Positions 1 through 5,703 of a stretch of 6,818 nt of DNA are shown here, piece by piece (position 1 is the first letter of the stretch; each line of letters begins with the position of its first letter). The position numbers and the translations under genes were made by a program. The notes under the pieces were generated by a model, which did not search any database, was not told the DNA's origin, and worked only from the letters and a program-made list of their open reading frames with translations. Source of the stretch: Solobacterium sp. (GTDB lineage: Bacteria > Bacillota_I > Bacilli_A > Erysipelotrichales > Erysipelotrichaceae); contig JAFWCP010000209.1 of NCBI GenBank assembly GCA_017536845.1, forward strand, positions 1 through 6,818, written 5' to 3'.

Positions 1-404
1 CAAAGCTGAAGCAGAACTGGCTGCGCATGATCGTAATGAGCGTGTGCAGTCATCATATAGCCGTAATCACCAGCATCCTGTATCCGCTGGTCCGTCTGTA
101 CAGCGGCCTTGTCACGCTTGTATGCTGGCTGCTGCTGGCCTTTCCTTTGCCGCTCGTCGGGCAGATGCTGAGGAAGGGGGATGCGCTGCTGCTGGGCATG
201 GATGCGTTTGGGCTCAATGGTTCTGTCCTTGGCGTTGGATTGATCCTGTACGCCCTGACCGTCAGCCTGCTGCCGCAGGGAAAATACCATGATATGCTTT
301 TAAACATTTCCCTGACTGTCTTTCTTGCCCTGGGGCTTTTCCATCCGTTAGGCGAAGTCACCTTCATCAACGTCGGCCAGGGCGACAGCATCCTGATCCG
401 GCAG
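1..404 (+). pseudogene. comEC: comEC internal segment in inverted orientation (late membrane helices and start of metallo-beta-lactamase domain)
   Basis: This plus-strand frame is open from the left edge (codons begin at position 3) and continues past the junction to a TAA at 456-458. It encodes several hydrophobic helices (roughly 36-165, 200-270 and 290-345). These lead into the ComEC/Rec2 hallmark VTFINVGQGDSILIR (357-401), the first strand and turn of the C-terminal metallo-beta-lactamase-like domain. In intact ComEC, the channel protein that carries single-stranded DNA into the cytoplasm, this part lies between the N-terminal half and the rest of the lactamase domain. Here it is on the opposite strand from the N-terminal half at 404-1234. 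After about 404 the frame runs into antisense of the N-terminal part and adds 17 unrelated codons (405-455). The ATG at 27 is merely an internal methionine; no ribosome binding site precedes it. I read this as part of a segment inverted within comEC, with its left end outside the window. A separate second comEC-like fragment is less likely. Confidence 0.8.
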
Positions 405-1234
405 GTCAGGATCACCGCCGGCATCAGGAAGGAAAGCGAACAGACGGCATATGGGTAAAGAAACAGGATGGCTGCCAGCACGCATCCGTTTTTCTGCTTC
501 CGTTCCGCTTTGGGAAAGCACCTTAACAGAATTGACAGGGTGATCGAGACCGGAAAATGGTAAATGATCCCAAGCAGGACAAGGACGGTCAGGGATATTC
601 TGCGGCGGGCTTTCTCCCTGAGGAAAAAGCCAAGGACAGCTTCCAGGAAACTGGCCATCGCGGTCAGGGAAAGGCCGTGCTCAAACAGCCATCCGGTCTG
701 ATCTTTGTCGGCTGTGCGCTGCAAAAGCACCTTGTACAGCAGCGGCTGCAGGCTTTCCGGCAGCTGCCTGATACGTCTCTCAATGAAATACCGAAGGGAG
801 AAGGCATGGCCTTCAACGGCATACTCGCCTGCCGAAGCATAGATGCGCTTATGACGGCAATAGGCGGCAAAGTCAAAGGCGAAAAAGCCCGGCACCGAAG
901 TCACCGGTTCGTATTCCCCTGTGACCCGCACCACGTCACCGTATTCCACTTCCCTCTCCCCTTTTAACATGGTCCTGTTCAGCCCGTCGGATATGACCGC
1001 ATAGCTGCTTTTCACCTCCGTGACGATGCCTTTTTCCGCATTTATCTCTGGCAGATGGATCCGCACCAGCATCAGGAAAAGAAGCAGGGCGAACAAAGGC
1101 CTGGACGCATGTACCCGATGATGCCAGACCAGCAGGCTGATCACAAAGACGGTAAGCGGAAAACGGCTGCCGGAAACGATGGTAAAGGCGGTTAATGCCG
1201 CAAAAAGCAGGCTGTTTTCACGCAGTGCTTTCAT
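53..1234 (-). CDS. comEC: ComEC/Rec2 DNA-uptake channel, N-terminal part, truncated by an internal inversion
   Basis: ComEC forms the membrane channel through which transforming DNA enters the cytoplasm. Residues 1-277 (1234 down to 404) look native. They comprise two N-terminal hydrophobic segments, an OB-fold/DUF4131 region at about 68-145 (VEYGDVVRVTGEYEP, then PGFFAFDFAAYCRHKRIYA), and the beginning of the Competence membrane domain (HGLSLTAMASFLEAVLGFF, later FPVSITLSILLRCF and YPYAVCSLSFLMPAVIL). From about 403 to the TGA at 55-53 the frame is 116 codons rich in Ser, Pro and Arg. These are antisense of the plus-strand comEC segment, so they are not genuine ComEC. The lactamase domain is absent from this strand. 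The ATG at 1234 overlaps the comEA stop as ATGA and has no good ribosome binding site, so translation is probably coupled to comEA. The open frame extends upstream to 1384, but that part is inside comEA and is not a credible start. As it stands the product should be non-functional. Confidence 0.8.
   Translation of the reverse strand: MKALRENSLLFAALTAFTIVSGSRFPLTVFVISLLVWHHRVHASRPLFALLLFLMLVRIHLPEINAEKGIVTEVKSSYAVISDGLNRTMLKGEREVEYGDVVRVTGEYEPVTSVPGFFAFDFAAYCRHKRIYASAGEYAVEGHAFSLRYFIERRIRQLPESLQPLLYKVLLQRTADKDQTGWLFEHGLSLTAMASFLEAVLGFFLREKARRRISLTVLVLLGIIYHFPVSITLSILLRCFPKAERKQKNGCVLAAILFLYPYAVCSLSFLMPAVILTCRIRMLSPWPTLMKVTSPNGWKSPRARKTVREMFKSISWYFPCGSRLTVRAYRINPTPRTEPLSPNASMPSSSASPFLSICPTSGKGKASSSQHTSVTRPLYRRTSGYRMLVITAI
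390..412. repeat. Short dyad at the comEC inversion junction
   Basis: ATCCTGA (390-396) and TCAGGAT (406-412) are perfect 7-bp inverted arms around a 9-nt spacer, TCCGGCAGG. ComEC-like coding sequence on the plus strand stays recognisable to about 401-404, and on the minus strand down to about 404-406. The strand switch therefore lies inside this dyad. It could be one copy of the inverted repeat at which the segment flipped, or micro-homology used in an artefactual fold-back join. The partner copy would lie just left of position 1 and cannot be seen. Confidence 0.55.
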
Positions 1235-1707
1235 AGGCAGATCATATCTTTGATCTTCGCGAATTTCTTTTCCCCGATCCCGGACACCTGCATCAGATCT
1301 TCCAGGCTCTGAAACAGGCCGTATTCTTCCCGGTAGGCGATGATCCTTGCTGCCGTTGCCTCGCCGATGCCGGGCAGCAGGCACAGCTCCGAGAGGCCGG
1401 CGGTGTTGATGGAAATCCGCTGCGGTTCCCCTTCTTTGGCCTTGGCCGGGATGATCAGGATGTCGCTGTCGGCCAGGATGGATGCGGGATTGAACACGGT
1501 CAGGTCGGCTTCGGATGTTGTTTCCGCCTTTGCCAGTACGTCGGAAACGCTGGCATACACGGGCACTTCATACGTCCCGGGATGTTCCACCTCCCCTTCC
1601 ACGGTCACGGAAATCGTATCCTTGCTGAAATCGTCAAAGGCAAGCGGCTTCAGATCAGTCAGAAAGCTGATGGAAACAGCCATCAGAATCAGAATCACAT
1701 ACTTCAT
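1231..1707 (-). CDS. comEA: ComEA-like competence protein, membrane-anchored DNA receptor (SLBB plus helix-hairpin-helix)
   Basis: ComEA binds double-stranded DNA at the outer face of the membrane and hands it to the ComEC channel. This 158-residue protein has one N-terminal membrane anchor (about 3-17). An SLBB-type domain follows at about 31-86 (VEGEVEHPGTYEVPVYASV). A short linker leads to a C-terminal pair of helix-hairpin-helix motifs (about 98-157), beginning ISINTAGLSEL, with hairpins LPGIG (111-115) and VSGIG (141-145). Order and size fit the ComEA family. The start at 1707 is chosen because GAGGAGG lies 8 nt upstream (1716-1722) and the anchor follows directly. An ATG at 1758 would add 17 residues, has no ribosome binding site and lies in the upstream terminator's U-tract. 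The stop overlaps the comEC start by ATGA, so the two genes form an operon. The gene itself appears intact although comEC is disrupted. Confidence 0.93.
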   Translation of the reverse strand: MKYVILILMAVSISFLTDLKPLAFDDFSKDTISVTVEGEVEHPGTYEVPVYASVSDVLAKAETTSEADLTVFNPASILADSDILIIPAKAKEGEPQRISINTAGLSELCLLPGIGEATAARIIAYREEYGLFQSLEDLMQVSGIGEKKFAKIKDMICL

Positions 1708-1728
1708 AATGTGCACCTCCTCACTTTC

Positions 1729-1758
1729 TATATAGTCTGAAATGATCGGAAACGACAA
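1729..1758 (-). promoter_or_regulatory. Weak candidate promoter for comEA-comEC
   Basis: TTGTCG (1758-1753) and TATATA (1734-1729) are separated by 18 bp and each match the sigma-A consensus at 4 of 6 positions. Transcription would begin only about 15 nt before the comEA start, very close to the ribosome binding site, which weakens the call. The -35 overlaps the U-tract of the preceding terminator. I see no recognisable competence-specific box. Confidence 0.25.
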
Positions 1759-1782
1759 AAAAAGGCGGAAAATTTTTCCGCC
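1757..1782 (-). terminator. Intrinsic terminator after the RyR/TrkA-N gene
   Basis: The sequence at 1764-1782 is a perfect inverted repeat, GGCGGAAAA/TTTTCCGCC about one central base. It folds as a 7-bp GC-rich stem with a 5-nt loop. Seven U follow on the minus strand (1763-1757). It begins 18 bp after the stop codon at 1801 and separates that gene from comEA. Confidence 0.85.
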
Positions 1783-1800
1783 GGGTCGAATTTTGTGAGA

Positions 1801-3837
1801 TCAAAGCCTGTCGCTCACTGAGGCTGATGCCATCTTCAGGGCCAGGCTGACCAGGTGAACGTTGGCATTGGCGGCATCTTTCCAGCCGGGGGAAAGATGG
1901 CTGCGGGTCTGCAGGTCAGCCCATGGGCGCAGGACCGCGTGGTAGCCGCGCAGGGGGTCGGCATCTCTGCTCTTCGGTGTTTTTTCAGGGTTGAAGTATT
2001 CCCCTTCCCGCCCTGACGGCACCGGGTAGAAGCCTTCCAGCAGCGTGAAGATGCACCAGCGGACATGTTCCGCTTCGGCAAGTCTTGCGATGACGTCTTC
2101 GTCGGCATGAACGGCCGCCCATGCTGCCTTGGGCGGTACGGCACAGGCCAGGGCCAGAGAACTGCGGCGGTTGGACTGGGGGCCGTTGAAGAAATCGAGG
2201 TAGTGGGCAGATGGGATCCGGATTGTCTGATCCTTTGCCGGAAGCAGTTTTTCGTCCGGATTGCCATAGTAATGGGAATGGATGCGCAGGGCATCAAACT
2301 GCAGCTGCTCCAGGCAGGCAAGGTCATCAAACAGCGAGCCGAAGAAAATGATCGGACACAGTCTGTTGAAGCGGCCGGCCATCTGCGTCTTCAGGCTGTA
2401 ATCCATGTAGACAGAATCATCACAGCCGTAAATCGACTGGTCTTTCACCTGGTCGAGAACTTCGCGCATCGTATCATTGCGTACTAAAGCGTACAGCTTT
2501 GCGCAGCCTTGCGAGGCTTCCCTTCTCAGCATGGTCCGCCTCAGATTCAGGGCGGTACGGAAATTGGTGTCATCATCATCGGTGCATACAAAGATGGCAT
2601 GATAGAAAACGGATTCATCAGGGGTTTCCAGGATCCGCAGCGTTGCCGGCACGGTATCAGAGGCAGATACCTGCCGCAGGGCTTCCGCAAAATCCGGGCA
2701 GTTTTCCAGAATTCTTTCCGGCGTGGATGCATCATCAGTGATGACGTCGACTTCGACGCGGATGTCGGGAAGCTGGCAGTACCAGAGCAGGATGCCGGCC
2801 AGTTCGACGGCAATGCGGCCGCAGCCATAAACGGCGCAATGAAGCACATGGCTGTCGGCCTCCTTCATCTTCAGAAGCAGCTCTTCATCGAGGAACGAAT
2901 GCAGGAAAAGCTCTTTATAGAGCAGGCCGCAGGTTTCTTCCCGCACCTCCACCAGGCCGCTGCGCAGCTGTTCGGCTTTGGCCTTGTCAGACTGAACGAT
3001 GGTGCCGTTGGCAAGGAAATACAGGTCATCCGGTCCGGGCTGGCCTTTGGGGATTTCACGGTTGATCTGGTCAAGCCGGAAACGGTTGAGGCGGTTGTCG
3101 GAGAAGATCGTCATATGGGCTTTGCCGGCATACTTTTTTTCCAGAGCTTCCGCGGCGGCGATGTTGCGGTAGTCATCGCTGTCGGTTAACAGGAAGCGGA
3201 TCCGCTTCAGGGAAGAAGCGGTGATGAAGTGCAGCCGGGTGATGTCGCTTCTGAGGATGACGGCATTCAGCCGCGACAGGGACACATCCGGGATCTCTTC
3301 GTTTTCATTGAGAAAAACGATAATTGCCCGTTTGCCGCTGCGGTTTTTCTGCATCGCTTCGCCATAGCGGACCGCCTTTTCGTTCAGTGATGAAAAGATC
3401 AGCACCTGGCGGCCGCGGAAGAGATAAAACTTCAGCAGAAAGGCCGGAATGGTAAAAAATGACAGGGCCGCGCTCAATGTCAGCAGCGGTGCCGCCAGCA
3501 TCAGAAAGCCGGTGAAAAGATGTGACGCAAGACTTGGGTGCAGATCTAAGGATGCTTCCAGGTCGCTGATATCGGAAAAGGAAACATTCAGCGTAAAGGC
3601 CCGCCAGGCCATGTGGATGATTTCGAAGAGATGGGTCTGGAAAGGCTTTGAGAAAGACGTGGATGCGGCGGTCAGCTGCCAGAAAAGCAGGCAGAGACAA
3701 AAGAAAACCGGAATGATCATCAGCCGTAAAAGAACCGACGGTGAAAGATCCATGTCGTTATTCTCACAATACTTCCGATAGAGAATGAAGATGATGATGC
3801 TGCCGGAAACCAGCAGCAGGAAATTGAACATATTCAT
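1801..3837 (-). CDS. Membrane protein with two TrkA-N/RCK-like Rossmann regions and a C-terminal RyR-type domain, function unknown
   Basis: A 678-residue protein in a transcription unit of its own. It has hydrophobic segments at about 4-20, 36-57 and 105-138 (the last long enough for one or two passes). The first Rossmann-like region is at about 142-250: strand RQVLIFSS, then FLLTDSDDYRNIAAAEAL; its usual glycine loop is replaced by FSSLNE. The second is at about 331-470 (CAVYGCGRIAVELAGIL with G338, G340; later AIFVCTDDDDTNFRTA). The C-terminal region at about 583-668 resembles the ryanodine-receptor (RyR) domain: LAEAEHVRWCIFTLLEGF (586-603), then HAVLRPWADLQ and a basic/acidic helix, matching the family's EH.RW...GW and HP.L.PW.EL pattern. 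No K+-channel selectivity filter (TVGYG) is visible, so this need not be a channel. By analogy with RCK proteins it may sense a nucleotide at the cytoplasmic membrane; that is inference. The ATG at 3837 is preferred, with a weak GCAGG 8 nt upstream; an ATG at 3831 is possible. Confidence 0.85.
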   Translation of the reverse strand: MNMFNFLLLVSGSIIIFILYRKYCENNDMDLSPSVLLRLMIIPVFFCLCLLFWQLTAASTSFSKPFQTHLFEIIHMAWRAFTLNVSFSDISDLEASLDLHPSLASHLFTGFLMLAAPLLTLSAALSFFTIPAFLLKFYLFRGRQVLIFSSLNEKAVRYGEAMQKNRSGKRAIIVFLNENEEIPDVSLSRLNAVILRSDITRLHFITASSLKRIRFLLTDSDDYRNIAAAEALEKKYAGKAHMTIFSDNRLNRFRLDQINREIPKGQPGPDDLYFLANGTIVQSDKAKAEQLRSGLVEVREETCGLLYKELFLHSFLDEELLLKMKEADSHVLHCAVYGCGRIAVELAGILLWYCQLPDIRVEVDVITDDASTPERILENCPDFAEALRQVSASDTVPATLRILETPDESVFYHAIFVCTDDDDTNFRTALNLRRTMLRREASQGCAKLYALVRNDTMREVLDQVKDQSIYGCDDSVYMDYSLKTQMAGRFNRLCPIIFFGSLFDDLACLEQLQFDALRIHSHYYGNPDEKLLPAKDQTIRIPSAHYLDFFNGPQSNRRSSLALACAVPPKAAWAAVHADEDVIARLAEAEHVRWCIFTLLEGFYPVPSGREGEYFNPEKTPKSRDADPLRGYHAVLRPWADLQTRSHLSPGWKDAANANVHLVSLALKMASASVSDRL

Positions 3838-3864
3838 ATGTGCGGCCTGCTTTCTTTCCCGCCT

Positions 3865-3873
3865 ATTATACCA
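3865..3873 (-). promoter_or_regulatory. Extended -10 promoter for the RyR/TrkA-N gene
   Basis: TGGTATAAT (3873-3865) is a consensus -10 hexamer with the TGn extension. It would start transcription about 20 nt before the ATG at 3837. No good -35 is visible at 16-18 bp, where the sequence is instead the stem of the upstream terminator. An extended -10 can work without one. Confidence 0.6.
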
Positions 3874-3881
3874 AAAACAGG

Positions 3882-3919
3882 AAAAAGGAATCCCGCGAGA
3901 TTGCGTCGGGATTCCTTTT
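3882..3919 (-). terminator. Intrinsic terminator after the polysaccharide deacetylase gene
   Basis: A perfect 13-bp stem pairs 3883-3895 with 3907-3919 around an 11-nt loop (3896-3906). It is followed on the minus strand by a T run (3886-3882) that continues as T-rich sequence. It lies 17 bp downstream of the stop at 3937. The flanking A/T tracts make the hairpin nearly symmetrical, so it could also stop transcription on the plus strand, but no plus-strand gene leads into it. Confidence 0.9.
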
Positions 3920-3936
3920 GAAAGCCTGTTTTCCGG

Positions 3937-4860
3937 TTATTTGACGATGACGGAGCTTTCGTAATACAGCGGCAGGAAGATGTACCCCTGGGCGGCAAAC
4001 CCATCAAGGATTGCCGGCAGTGCCGTCAGAGTGCTGCGGCTGTAGTCGTGCATCAGGACCACCTGCAGGTCGCCACCCCAGTTGTAGCGGCCCATGACAT
4101 TCTCGAGATACTCTTCCGGGCTCTGCACGGCAATACCGTCGCCGGTCGCCGCGGTCCAGTCCACATACCCATAGCCCAGCTTACGCAGTTCTTCGACGAT
4201 TTCCGATTTCAGTCCTAAAGCGGAACCGGAACCGCCCGGGAAGCGGGCGATGTTTGTCGTAATGCCCAGCTTTTCCTGGATGAATTCACGGTTTTTGACA
4301 ATATCCGAGATGAAGTTGTCCACGCTGAGATAGAGATAGTCGTGCATCCGGTGGGAATAGGTGTGGTTGGCAATGGTATGGCCTGCTTCATAGACTTCAT
4401 GGTAGAGCGCGTCATAGTCTTCGCCTTCCCGGGCAATCTGAAAAAAAGTTGCCAGGATATCACGGTCCTTAAGCACCTGCAGGAATTCCCTTGTGGTTTC
4501 CAGATACGGCCCGTCATCAAAGGTCAGATAGGCGATCTTGAAATCGGCTGTTCCAGCCAGCACGGCGTCTTCGAGTTCCTTGCATACGGCATAGTATTCC
4601 GCCCGCTGGTCGGCAAGCTTCTGGTCACAGGCATTCAGCTCGGCGATCTGCTGATCCTTTTCCGCCATCAGCGCATCGTGATCTGCGATCTGCTTTGTCA
4701 GCTGATCCTTTTCCGCATTCAGGGTGCGGATGTCCGCTTCCAGCTGCTTCTGAGCAGCCCTGACATTCAGCAGTGTTCTGCCGGCAAAGGCAAAGCCGGC
4801 CACTGCCACGATCAGCGCTGCGGCCGCAGCTGCTGAAGCTTTTCGGTTCTCTGCCGCCAT
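3937..4860 (-). CDS. Membrane-anchored polysaccharide deacetylase (NodB/CE4 family), probable peptidoglycan deacetylase
   Basis: CE4 enzymes remove acetyl groups from N-acetylated sugars using a divalent metal; in Gram-positive bacteria the usual substrate is peptidoglycan GlcNAc. This 307-residue protein has an N-terminal signal anchor (about 9-31) and a charged coiled-coil stalk (about 33-100), then a complete NodB domain. Motif 1 is TFDDGP (113-118; base D115, metal D116). Motif 2 is HTYSH (metal H166 and H170). Motif 3 is RFPGGS (206-211), motif 4 is VDW (233-235) and motif 5 is VLMHD (268-272; catalytic H271). All catalytic and metal ligands are present, so activity is expected outside the membrane. 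The start at 4860 has GGAGG 10 nt upstream (4875-4871). It lies 49 bp inside the end of the small coiled-coil gene before it, in another frame, so the two are probably translated from one message. Substrate is inferred; it could act on another wall glycan. Confidence 0.92.
   Translation of the reverse strand: MAAENRKASAAAAAALIVAVAGFAFAGRTLLNVRAAQKQLEADIRTLNAEKDQLTKQIADHDALMAEKDQQIAELNACDQKLADQRAEYYAVCKELEDAVLAGTADFKIAYLTFDDGPYLETTREFLQVLKDRDILATFFQIAREGEDYDALYHEVYEAGHTIANHTYSHRMHDYLYLSVDNFISDIVKNREFIQEKLGITTNIARFPGGSGSALGLKSEIVEELRKLGYGYVDWTAATGDGIAVQSPEEYLENVMGRYNWGGDLQVVLMHDYSRSTLTALPAILDGFAAQGYIFLPLYYESSVIVK
4650..4716 (-). repeat. Direct repeat encoding two AEKDQ units in the deacetylase stalk
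   Basis: The 16-base word GCTGATCCTTTTCCGC (plus strand) occurs at 4650-4665 and again at 4701-4716, a 51-bp period. On the coding strand it gives AEKDQQ and AEKDQL, 17 residues apart, within the coiled coil. It is probably a small in-frame duplication that lengthened the stalk. Confidence 0.6.
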
Positions 4861-5093
4861 ACTTCATAGTCCTCCATGACATCTTTCTTGCTTTCTGCCA
4901 GTTCGGCGATTTCCGCATCCTTCGCACTGAGCGCGGCATTGTCTTCCGCCAGCGTATCCTGAAGCTTCGCGGTTTCTGTCTGCAGCGTATCCTTGACTGC
5001 CGCAAGGTCATTCAGCGTCTGCTGCTGTCTGTACACGTAGAAAGCAAATACGATCAGTACGACAAGCAGCACCGCAGTCAGTTTTTTCAACAT
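4812..5093 (-). CDS. Small signal-anchored coiled-coil protein, function unknown
   Basis: A 93-residue protein with a basic start (MLKK), one membrane segment (about 5-19), then a heptad-rich charged helix to the end. It has no catalytic domain and no recognised family. Its layout matches the N-terminal part of the deacetylase encoded just downstream. The stretch KDAEIAEL with a following acidic YEVW region aligns by eye with KDQQIAEL and AEYYAV in the deacetylase stalk. The two may be paralogous, and the small protein might pair with the deacetylase stalk; both are inferences. It overlaps the downstream gene by 49 bp. The start at 5093 is chosen because the membrane segment follows it. Its ribosome binding site is poor (a GGGGG run about 13 nt upstream). 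The frame stays open up to 5168, but that extension crosses the terminator U-tract and is unlikely. A division or septum-type small coiled-coil protein (FtsL-like) was considered, but nothing specific supports it. Confidence 0.65.
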   Translation of the reverse strand: MLKKLTAVLLVVLIVFAFYVYRQQQTLNDLAAVKDTLQTETAKLQDTLAEDNAALSAKDAEIAELAESKKDVMEDYEVWRQRTEKLQQLRPQR

Positions 5094-5116
5094 AGCGATT
5101 CTTGTACCCCCGCAAC

Positions 5117-5125
5117 ATAGTACCA
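5117..5125 (-). promoter_or_regulatory. Candidate extended -10 promoter for the coiled-coil protein/deacetylase unit
   Basis: TGGTACTAT (5125-5117) has the TGn extension and a -10 matching TATAAT at 5 of 6 positions. It sits between the greA terminator and the small coiled-coil gene. No convincing -35 is visible, and the leader would be under 20 nt, so confidence is modest. Confidence 0.35.
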
Positions 5126-5156
5126 CAAAATCGGACAGCCAAAGCGGTGGAAGCAT

Positions 5157-5185
5157 AAAGAAAAACATCGCCTTAAGACGATGTT
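5157..5185 (-). terminator. Intrinsic terminator after greA
   Basis: A 7-bp stem, AACATCG/CGATGTT (5185-5179 paired with 5170-5164), with an 8-nt loop, is followed on the minus strand by a run of T (5165-5161), one C and three more T. It lies 12 bp downstream of the greA stop and closes the NUDIX-udk-greA operon. Confidence 0.8.
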
Positions 5186-5197
5186 AAGAAACGGATC

Positions 5198-5671
5198 TCA
5201 GTTGATGGAAAGAATCTGAACCTGATACGGAATCTTTGCCTGGACATCAACGATCTGGCCGACCTTGCGGTCCAGGATAGCCATTGCCAGCGGCGTTTCG
5301 TTGGAAAGCTTGCCGTTGAGCGGGTCGGCTTCGGTGGAACCGACGATGTTGTAGGATTCCTCTTCCTCCGTGTCCAGGAACTTGAGGGTGACGGTGGAGC
5401 CGATGTGCACGATCTTCTTTGAAGACTTGGTGGCATCGATGATGATGTAGAGGTTCAGCTGATATTCCAGTTCGGTGATGCGGGCTTCGACCTGCGCCTG
5501 TCTTTCACGGGCAGCATCGTAGTCGGCGTTTTCGGAAAGGTCGCCCAGGGATCTTGCTTCAGCAAGCTCGCTCTTGACTTCTTCACGCTCGACATGAACC
5601 TTATATTCGTATTCTTCTTTTAATTTCTGAAGACCTTCTTCGGTAATATAGATTTTGTTTTCTTCAGCCAT
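5198..5671 (-). CDS. greA: Transcription elongation factor GreA
   Basis: GreA enters the secondary channel of RNA polymerase and stimulates cleavage of the backtracked transcript, rescuing arrested complexes. The 157-residue length is typical. The N-terminal coiled-coil hairpin (about 1-77) opens with ITEEGLQKLKEE. It carries the tip motif GDLSENADY (43-51), whose acidic residues D44 and E47 help place the catalytic Mg2+. The C-terminal FKBP-like domain (about 83-157) contains IVGSTEADPLNGKLSNETPL and AILDRKVGQIVDV. All expected landmarks are present. The ATG at 5671 has a strong AGGAGGAGGG about 8 nt upstream (5688-5679). The gene follows udk by 32 bp in the same operon, a gene order common in Firmicutes. 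A terminator follows its stop. Confidence 0.97.
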   Translation of the reverse strand: MAEENKIYITEEGLQKLKEEYEYKVHVEREEVKSELAEARSLGDLSENADYDAARERQAQVEARITELEYQLNLYIIIDATKSSKKIVHIGSTVTLKFLDTEEEESYNIVGSTEADPLNGKLSNETPLAMAILDRKVGQIVDVQAKIPYQVQILSIN

Positions 5672-5703
5672 GGTAATTCCCTCCTCCTAAAAACCGCGCA
5701 ACA

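Noticed and set aside
60..105. K+-channel or transporter identity for the RyR/TrkA-N protein, based on the region between its second and third hydrophobic segments (residues 60-105)
   Set aside because: Coordinates here are protein residues, not bases. The stretch HMAWRAFTLNVSFSD only loosely recalls a pore helix, and no TVGYG-like selectivity filter is present.
53..404. A simple frameshift or point mutation as the cause of comEC truncation
   Set aside because: No other minus-strand frame in 53-404 resembles ComEC, whereas the plus strand encodes the expected following part including VGQGDSILIR. Only a strand switch explains this.
557..967. A 136-codon plus-strand open frame opposite comEC
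   Set aside because: It is antisense to the ComEC OB-fold region, has no membrane segments or motifs, and is not continuous with the genuine plus-strand comEC segment at 1-404.
1235..1384. Upstream extension of the comEC frame to a start at 1384
   Set aside because: It lies wholly within the helix-hairpin-helix coding part of comEA, is rich in Arg/Gly/Pro and has no ComEC character. The ATG at 1234, with the ATGA overlap, is the natural start.
2509..3189. A 226-codon plus-strand open frame inside the RyR/TrkA-N gene
   Set aside because: It is antisense to a well-supported coding region, has no recognisable domain or ribosome binding site, and is expected from codon composition.
4342..4836. 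A 164-codon plus-strand open frame opposite the deacetylase gene
   Set aside because: The minus strand encodes all five CE4 motifs there; the plus-strand frame is a shadow without a family resemblance.
4625..5011. A third minus-strand frame bridging the small coiled-coil gene and the deacetylase, suggesting a frameshift fusion
   Set aside because: Both flanking genes have their own membrane anchor. The deacetylase has a well-placed GGAGG at 4875-4871, and the bridging frame is a Gly/Arg/Cys-rich shadow.
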